In this document: piece after piece, positions 12,815-16,809 of the stretch | How positions within the stretch are numbered: position 1 is the first letter of the stretch | Layout of the letters: each line of letters opens with the position of its first letter | Origin: Anaerolineales bacterium | GTDB taxonomy: Bacteria > Chloroflexota > Anaerolineae > Anaerolineales > Villigracilaceae | Direction: 5' to 3' | Assembly: GCA_016789485.1 (NCBI GenBank) | Contig: JAEURE010000028.1 | Coordinates: 1-16,809 of the forward strand | DNA length: 16,809 bases | Program-made: the position numbers and the translations under genes | The notes under the pieces: model-generated | Told to the model about the DNA's origin: nothing | Seen by the model: the letters and a program-made list of their open reading frames with translations, nothing else | Databases searched by the model: none

Positions 12815-13789
12815 ATGGCAGACATTAAAGCGTTTGGCGAGAACGTGATCGGCAATCTCGAGAAGGTGATCGTGGGGAAGCGGCAATCCGTTGAGCTTAT
12901 TGTGATCGGCTTGCTATGCCAGGGACATATTTTGATCGAGGATGTGCCCGGTGTTGGAAAGACCATGCTTGCGCGGAGTCTGGCGCGGTCATTGGATTGT
13001 GTTTTCAATCGCATCCAATTTACCCCGGACATGCTTCCAAGTGATGTGACGGGCGTCTCAATTTACAATCAACAGAAAAATAAATTCGAATTTCGAGCGG
13101 GCCCCATTATTGGGCAGATCATCCTGGCGGACGAGATCAACCGAGCCACGCCGAAAACACAGGCAGCTTTATTGGAAGCCATGGAAGAGCGTCAGGTGAC
13201 CGTGGATGGAGAAACGCACATTCTCCCCAAGCCATTCATGGTGCTTGCCACCCAGAATCCGATTGAATATGAAGGAACTTTTCCGCTCCCTGAGGCGCAG
13301 TTGGATCGTTTTCTATTGCGTTTGCGGCTGGGATATCCAAGCATTGCGGATGAGATCCGCGTGATGGATGACCAGCAGCTGCGGCATCCGCTGGATTTGT
13401 TGAAACCAGTGGTTAAGTTGAAGGAGATTCAGCAGGCGATTGACGAAGTAAAACATATCTATGTCTCTCCTTTGATCAAAAAATACATCGTGGAATTGAC
13501 CACCCGTACCCGCCAAAGCGCGGATGTGTATCTCGGCGCAAGTCCGCGTGGAAGTTTATCTCTTGCGCGAGCGGGTCAGGCGCGCGCTGCCCTGATGGGG
13601 CGTGACCATGTTCTGCCGGACGATATCAAAGCGCTGGCGGTTTCTGTTTTGGCGCATCGTATTATTGTCAGCCCTGCAGCGCGTCTGCGGGATTTAAGTT
13701 CCGACAAGATCGTGCAGGAAATTATTCTCGCCACACCCGTTCCGGGCGGAGATTTCTCCTCAGAAATTATACGGAAGAAGACAAAGTGA
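12815..13789 (+). CDS. MoxR family AAA+ ATPase
   Basis: MoxR ATPases act as chaperone-like remodellers, usually together with DUF58 and von Willebrand A-type partners. The 324-residue product shows Walker A in EDVPGVGKT (GVGKT at residues 46-50), Walker B in ILADEINRA (D106-E107), the MoxR-typical block ATQNPIEYEGTFPLPEAQLDRF and the sensor 2/lid region SPRGSLSLARAGQARA. It is thus complete for the AAA_3 plus lid architecture. The start ATG 12815 has AAAGGA (12800-12805) nine bases upstream. Longer in-frame starts back to 12731 would run through the promoter. The stop TGA overlaps the GTG start of the DUF58 gene (GTGA, 13786-13789), so the two are translationally coupled. The client complex is unknown. 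Confidence 0.95.
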   Translation: MADIKAFGENVIGNLEKVIVGKRQSVELIVIGLLCQGHILIEDVPGVGKTMLARSLARSLDCVFNRIQFTPDMLPSDVTGVSIYNQQKNKFEFRAGPIIGQIILADEINRATPKTQAALLEAMEERQVTVDGETHILPKPFMVLATQNPIEYEGTFPLPEAQLDRFLLRLRLGYPSIADEIRVMDDQQLRHPLDLLKPVVKLKEIQQAIDEVKHIYVSPLIKKYIVELTTRTRQSADVYLGASPRGSLSLARAGQARAALMGRDHVLPDDIKALAVSVLAHRIIVSPAARLRDLSSDKIVQEIILATPVPGGDFSSEIIRKKTK

Positions 13790-15099
13790 AAGCTGGGCGA
13801 ATCCTGCTCGCCTTGTTTTTGATTGTCGGGCTCTTGGGGGTGGTGTTCAACGGAGCCGTTATTTATTCGCGCTTCTTTTTGATCAGCGCCTTGTTGATTG
13901 CTGTCGGCTGGTTGTGGGCGCGTTGGTCTGCGGCGGGCTTGGGTTTGACGAGGGGTTCGCGCATGTTGCGCGGCAATGTGGGGGATGTGTTTGAAGAAAA
14001 CTACGAATTGGCAAATAAAAGTATCATTCCAGCCGCGTGGATCGAAGTTCTCAATAAATCTTCCTTGCCAAATGCTGCTGGATCACGTTTGTTCACTTTT
14101 GTACCTGGTCGGCAGAAACGCAGTTACATTGCTCGAACGTGGCTGACGCGTCGCGGCGGATTTCAACTTGGCCCTACTCGAATTTCAACAGGCGACCCTT
14201 TTGGTTTGTTTAGTTATGGTAAAACAATAGCTCCACAGGAGACCCTTGTAGTTTTCCCTGTCATAGATGAGATTCAATCGTTTCCATTCCCTCCGGGCAT
14301 GCTGCCCGGCGGACAAGTGATTCGTCAAAAATCCTACGATATTACGCCGCATGCGGCTGGCGTGCGCGAGTATGTGCATGGCGATGCCATGAAACGCATT
14401 CACTGGCCCACCAGCGTGCGCCGCGGACAATTGATGGTCAAGGAATTTGAACAGGATCCACAAGCCGAGATCTGGTTATATCTTGATTCTCAAAAAGTGA
14501 TCCATTATGAAAAACCGTATGAGCAGGAAGAACTACCGTTGGAATCGATGATGTTCGTGAAGCGGCCAAAATTCAAATTGCCGCCATCCACGCTTGAATA
14601 TTCGGTTAGCATCGCAGCTTCGTTGGTGCATTATTTTATTGGCCAACGCCGCGCTGTCGGGTATGTAAGTGCAGGGCAGACGTTCACGGTGCATCAGGCG
14701 GAGAGAAGCGAAAGGCAGGAAGCAAAAATTTTGGAGACACTGGCTTTCGTGGAAGCCAATGGCGCGCTTTCGATTGCTGCTCTCGTTACTGCACAGGCTT
14801 CGCAGTTGCCGCAGGGTTCGAGTGTGATTCTTGTGACTCCAACCGTCCGACCTGATATTTTGCATGCAGTAGATGATCTTCAAATGCGTTACCTGCGTCC
14901 CGTGGTTGTACTGCTGGATACCGAAACATTTGGCGGCCCGCGAGGTACAGAAACGCTGGTCAATTCCCTGCACGGACGGCGTGTGCCTGTCACGGTCATT
15001 CGCTGCGATGACGATCTCTCGCAAGCCCTTTCAGGTATGTCGTCAACTTTCAAATTACAGGATATGCGCCCATGGCAAACTCCAGAATTCTCACCATAG
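13786..15099 (+). CDS. DUF58 domain-containing membrane protein
   Basis: The 437-residue product starts at GTG 13786, overlapping the moxR stop by four bases, with GGAAG upstream. Two hydrophobic segments (about residues 6-27 and 30-46) anchor it in the membrane. A beta-rich region follows, with RGGFQLGPTRISTGDPFGLF (123-142). The DUF58 hallmark is VREYVHGDAMKRIHWPTSVRRG (193-214), followed by LMVKEFEQDPQAEIWLYLD, the first strand of a von Willebrand A-like fold. DUF58 proteins nearly always travel with MoxR ATPases; the pair is thought to assemble or modify envelope or metal-containing complexes, but no specific function is established. No transglutaminase-like gene, often third in such operons, follows here. 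Confidence 0.92.
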   Translation: MKAGRILLALFLIVGLLGVVFNGAVIYSRFFLISALLIAVGWLWARWSAAGLGLTRGSRMLRGNVGDVFEENYELANKSIIPAAWIEVLNKSSLPNAAGSRLFTFVPGRQKRSYIARTWLTRRGGFQLGPTRISTGDPFGLFSYGKTIAPQETLVVFPVIDEIQSFPFPPGMLPGGQVIRQKSYDITPHAAGVREYVHGDAMKRIHWPTSVRRGQLMVKEFEQDPQAEIWLYLDSQKVIHYEKPYEQEELPLESMMFVKRPKFKLPPSTLEYSVSIAASLVHYFIGQRRAVGYVSAGQTFTVHQAERSERQEAKILETLAFVEANGALSIAALVTAQASQLPQGSSVILVTPTVRPDILHAVDDLQMRYLRPVVVLLDTETFGGPRGTETLVNSLHGRRVPVTVIRCDDDLSQALSGMSSTFKLQDMRPWQTPEFSP

Positions 15100-15974
15100 A
15101 TCTGAATTTTCAAAATAAGACGCAGGCTATAGCGTCTTATTTAATTCGACATAATGACGGAGCGGTTTTGATTGAGAGTGGACCGGGCTCGACTCTTTCC
15201 GCGCTGGAAACTGCTCTGGCAAAGGAGCAATTGACTCCCCGCGACATTACCCATGTTCTGCTCACGCATATTCACCTTGACCATGCGGGGGCAGCGGGTT
15301 GGCTTTCACAGCAAGGCGCAGAAATTTATGTCCACCCGAATGGCGCGCCGCATTTGTTGAATCCTGAAAAACTTATCGCCAGCGCCACCCGTATTTATGG
15401 CGATAAGATGGAACAGCTTTGGGGGGAATTTCTGCCAGTTGAACAGAATCAGCTCAAAGTTCCGCAGGACGCGGAAGAGATCGTCATCGGCAGCCTGCGC
15501 TTTGTGGCGATTAACACGCCCGGTCATGCCGAGCATCATTATTCCTATCTGTTTGAGGACGTGTGCTTCAGCGGGGACGTGGGCGGGGTGAGGATCCCGG
15601 GTTATCCATATATGCGCGCGCCCATGCCGCCGCCCGAACTGCATTTTGAGCGTTGGCTGGAGTCGATTGCGCGATTGCGAAAGGAAAAATTCACCCGTAT
15701 TGCACCAACTCATTTTGGGATGTATGACGATGTGGCATGGCATTTGGATGAGTTGGAGCGGAATTTAGTTGCAGCCCAAAAATGGCTGGAGGAGATTATG
15801 CCTTCCGACCCGCCTGTTGAAGAGGTACGTGCCAGGCTGGAAGCTTGGATGGATGAGCAAAGCCGCGAGTACAACTTAAGCGAGGATGTGCTTCGGGCGT
15901 ATACACTGGCGAATCCCATCGGCATGAGCGCAGACGGTTTGATGCGCTATTGGAGGAAATTTCGAAGTGCGTAA
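15072..15974 (+). CDS. Metallo-beta-lactamase fold hydrolase
   Basis: The 300-residue product carries the complete dinuclear zinc signature: H66-x-H68-x-D70-H71 in LLTHIHLDHAG, H152 in TPGHAEHH, D169 in CFSGDVGG and H214 in APTHFGMYDD. About 85 C-terminal residues beyond the fold are mainly helical and charged. It starts inside the end of the DUF58 gene, a 28-base overlap, at ATG 15072 with AGGA about ten bases upstream. It is thus the third gene of the moxR operon by overlap. Family members hydrolyse thioesters, lactones, phosphodiesters or similar bonds; the substrate cannot be told. The retained D70-H71 pair is against a flavodiiron or sulfur-dioxygenase role, and no partner domain is present. 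Confidence 0.92.
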   Translation: MANSRILTIDLNFQNKTQAIASYLIRHNDGAVLIESGPGSTLSALETALAKEQLTPRDITHVLLTHIHLDHAGAAGWLSQQGAEIYVHPNGAPHLLNPEKLIASATRIYGDKMEQLWGEFLPVEQNQLKVPQDAEEIVIGSLRFVAINTPGHAEHHYSYLFEDVCFSGDVGGVRIPGYPYMRAPMPPPELHFERWLESIARLRKEKFTRIAPTHFGMYDDVAWHLDELERNLVAAQKWLEEIMPSDPPVEEVRARLEAWMDEQSREYNLSEDVLRAYTLANPIGMSADGLMRYWRKFRSA

Positions 15975-16005
15975 TTTGTCATGTGGAACGCGTGATGCAT
16001 GAAAC

Positions 16006-16034
16006 ATGGCAAAATAGAGCAATAAAGTTATACT
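16006..16034 (+). promoter_or_regulatory. Probable promoter of argF
   Basis: ATGGCA (16006-16011), a 17-base spacer and TATACT (16029-16034) match the consensus at 4/6 and 5/6. The start would lie near 16041, giving a leader of about 14 bases that contains AAGGAG. I see no ARG-box-like palindrome in the short upstream gap. Confidence 0.55.
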
Positions 16035-16054
16035 TTCAATCCAAGGAGATAATT

Positions 16055-16809
16055 ATGAAGGACTTTCTGGCGATCTCCGATTATTCATCGGATGAGATTC
16101 AAGACCTGCTTGATCTGGCAGTGAAGTTAAAGAAGGAACATTTTAAAAAAGGAAACAAGAAGATCTTCAAAGGCAAAGTACTGGGGATGATCTTTCAAAA
16201 GCCGAGCCTGCGCACCCGTATTTCTTTTGATATGGCGATGCGTCATTGCGGGGGAGATGCGTTATATCTTTCACCGAGCGAGATTGGTTTGGGCAAGCGT
16301 GAATCCATTGCGGATGTGGCGCGTGTTCTGTCCGGATATGTGCAGGGATTGATGGCGCGTGTATTTGATCATGCGCATGTGTTGGAACTCGCGAAATGGT
16401 CGGATATTCCCGTGGTGAACGGCTTGAGTGATTACAATCATCCCTGCCAGGGCATGGCAGATGCGTTGACGATCATCGAGAATTTCGGCAAAAAATCAAA
16501 AGGGTTGAATATCAGCTATGTGGGTGATGGTAACAACGTCACCGTTTCGTTGATGCATGTTTCTGCGTTGCTGGGCTGGAATGTGACCGTCGGTACCCCC
16601 GAAGGATACGATGTTAATCCCAAGGCTGTTGAAATCGCGAATGCAATTGCCCAGAAAACTGGCAGCAAATTGACTTTTGTGCGCGATGTGCATGAAGCCG
16701 TCAAGGGTGCGCATGTGATCTATACCGATACGTGGACAAGTATGGGACAGGAAGAAGAGACTGCCAAGCGCGAGAAAATCTTCCCGCCTTATCAGGTCAA
16801 TGCCAAACT
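16055..16809 (+). CDS. argF: Ornithine carbamoyltransferase (partial, runs off the right edge)
   Basis: The enzyme makes citrulline from ornithine and carbamoyl phosphate, a step of arginine synthesis. The visible 251 codons start at ATG 16055, with AAGGAG (16043-16048) six bases upstream. They show the carbamoyl-phosphate loop as KPSLRTRISF (Leu where many homologues have Thr), the second phosphate-contacting region SGYVQGLMARVF, the HPCQ motif in YNHPCQGMADALT, the domain 2 start ISYVGDGNNVTVS and the ornithine-binding DTWTSMGQEEE. Loss of about 55-60 residues at the edge is expected, including the HCLP motif. No arc or arg neighbours are visible, so the anabolic assignment is by default; a catabolic arcB is less likely but not excluded. 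Confidence 0.95.
   Translation, partial: MKDFLAISDYSSDEIQDLLDLAVKLKKEHFKKGNKKIFKGKVLGMIFQKPSLRTRISFDMAMRHCGGDALYLSPSEIGLGKRESIADVARVLSGYVQGLMARVFDHAHVLELAKWSDIPVVNGLSDYNHPCQGMADALTIIENFGKKSKGLNISYVGDGNNVTVSLMHVSALLGWNVTVGTPEGYDVNPKAVEIANAIAQKTGSKLTFVRDVHEAVKGAHVIYTDTWTSMGQEEETAKREKIFPPYQVNAK

Noticed and set aside
1..16809. CRISPR arrays, insertion sequences, phage or toxin-antitoxin modules
   Set aside because: No regularly spaced repeats, transposase or integrase motifs, or small paired toxin-like genes were seen on either strand.

Overview
The window reads like a chromosomal segment of a Chloroflexota bacterium, most likely class Anaerolineae. This is inferred from gene content and protein style, not from a search: a topoisomerase I with an N-terminal DUF5679-type zinc ribbon, a polyphosphate glucokinase of the ROK family, and two-membrane-pass hypothetical proteins of a kind I associate with Anaerolineae. 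Coding density is high, genes switch strand in blocks, and there is no sign of phage, transposon, integron or CRISPR. No stretch longer than 300 bases lacks a gene. The longest gap is about 157 bases (12501-12657, between two tRNA genes).

Left block, plus strand (1-6292): the last 32 codons of a probable dprA, then manC (GDP-mannose supply), topA (relaxation of negative supercoils), a 59-residue one-pass membrane protein, a two-domain protein (kinase-like N-terminus, SAM-dependent methyltransferase C-terminus) and a 333-residue two-pass membrane protein of unknown function. A bidirectional intrinsic terminator separates this block from the next.

Middle block, minus strand (6332-12730): greA (transcript cleavage), dgt (dNTP triphosphohydrolase), tRNA-Leu(TAA), mgsA (methylglyoxal synthase), ppgK (polyphosphate glucokinase), an M20 family peptidase/deacylase, a cyclic-nucleotide-domain histidine kinase interrupted by an in-frame TGA, tRNA-Asp(GTC) and tRNA-Arg(TCG). 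ppgK and mgsA are 25 bases apart and probably cotranscribed, which couples glucose phosphorylation to the methylglyoxal bypass. The tRNA genes have recognisable promoters, and none encodes its 3' CCA.

Right block, plus strand (12754-16809): a promoter back to back with the tRNA-Arg promoter drives moxR, a DUF58 gene and a metallo-beta-lactamase-fold hydrolase, whose reading frames overlap. argF (ornithine carbamoyltransferase) follows with its own promoter and runs off the right edge.

Most of this is housekeeping or core metabolism. I did not find a clear new multi-gene system. The points most worth a second look are the in-frame TGA in the sensor kinase, the kinase-like/methyltransferase fusion next to the small membrane protein, the zinc-ribbon extension of TopA, the palindrome between tRNA-Leu and dgt, and the repeated T-rich element with a mini-ORF between the two tRNAs.
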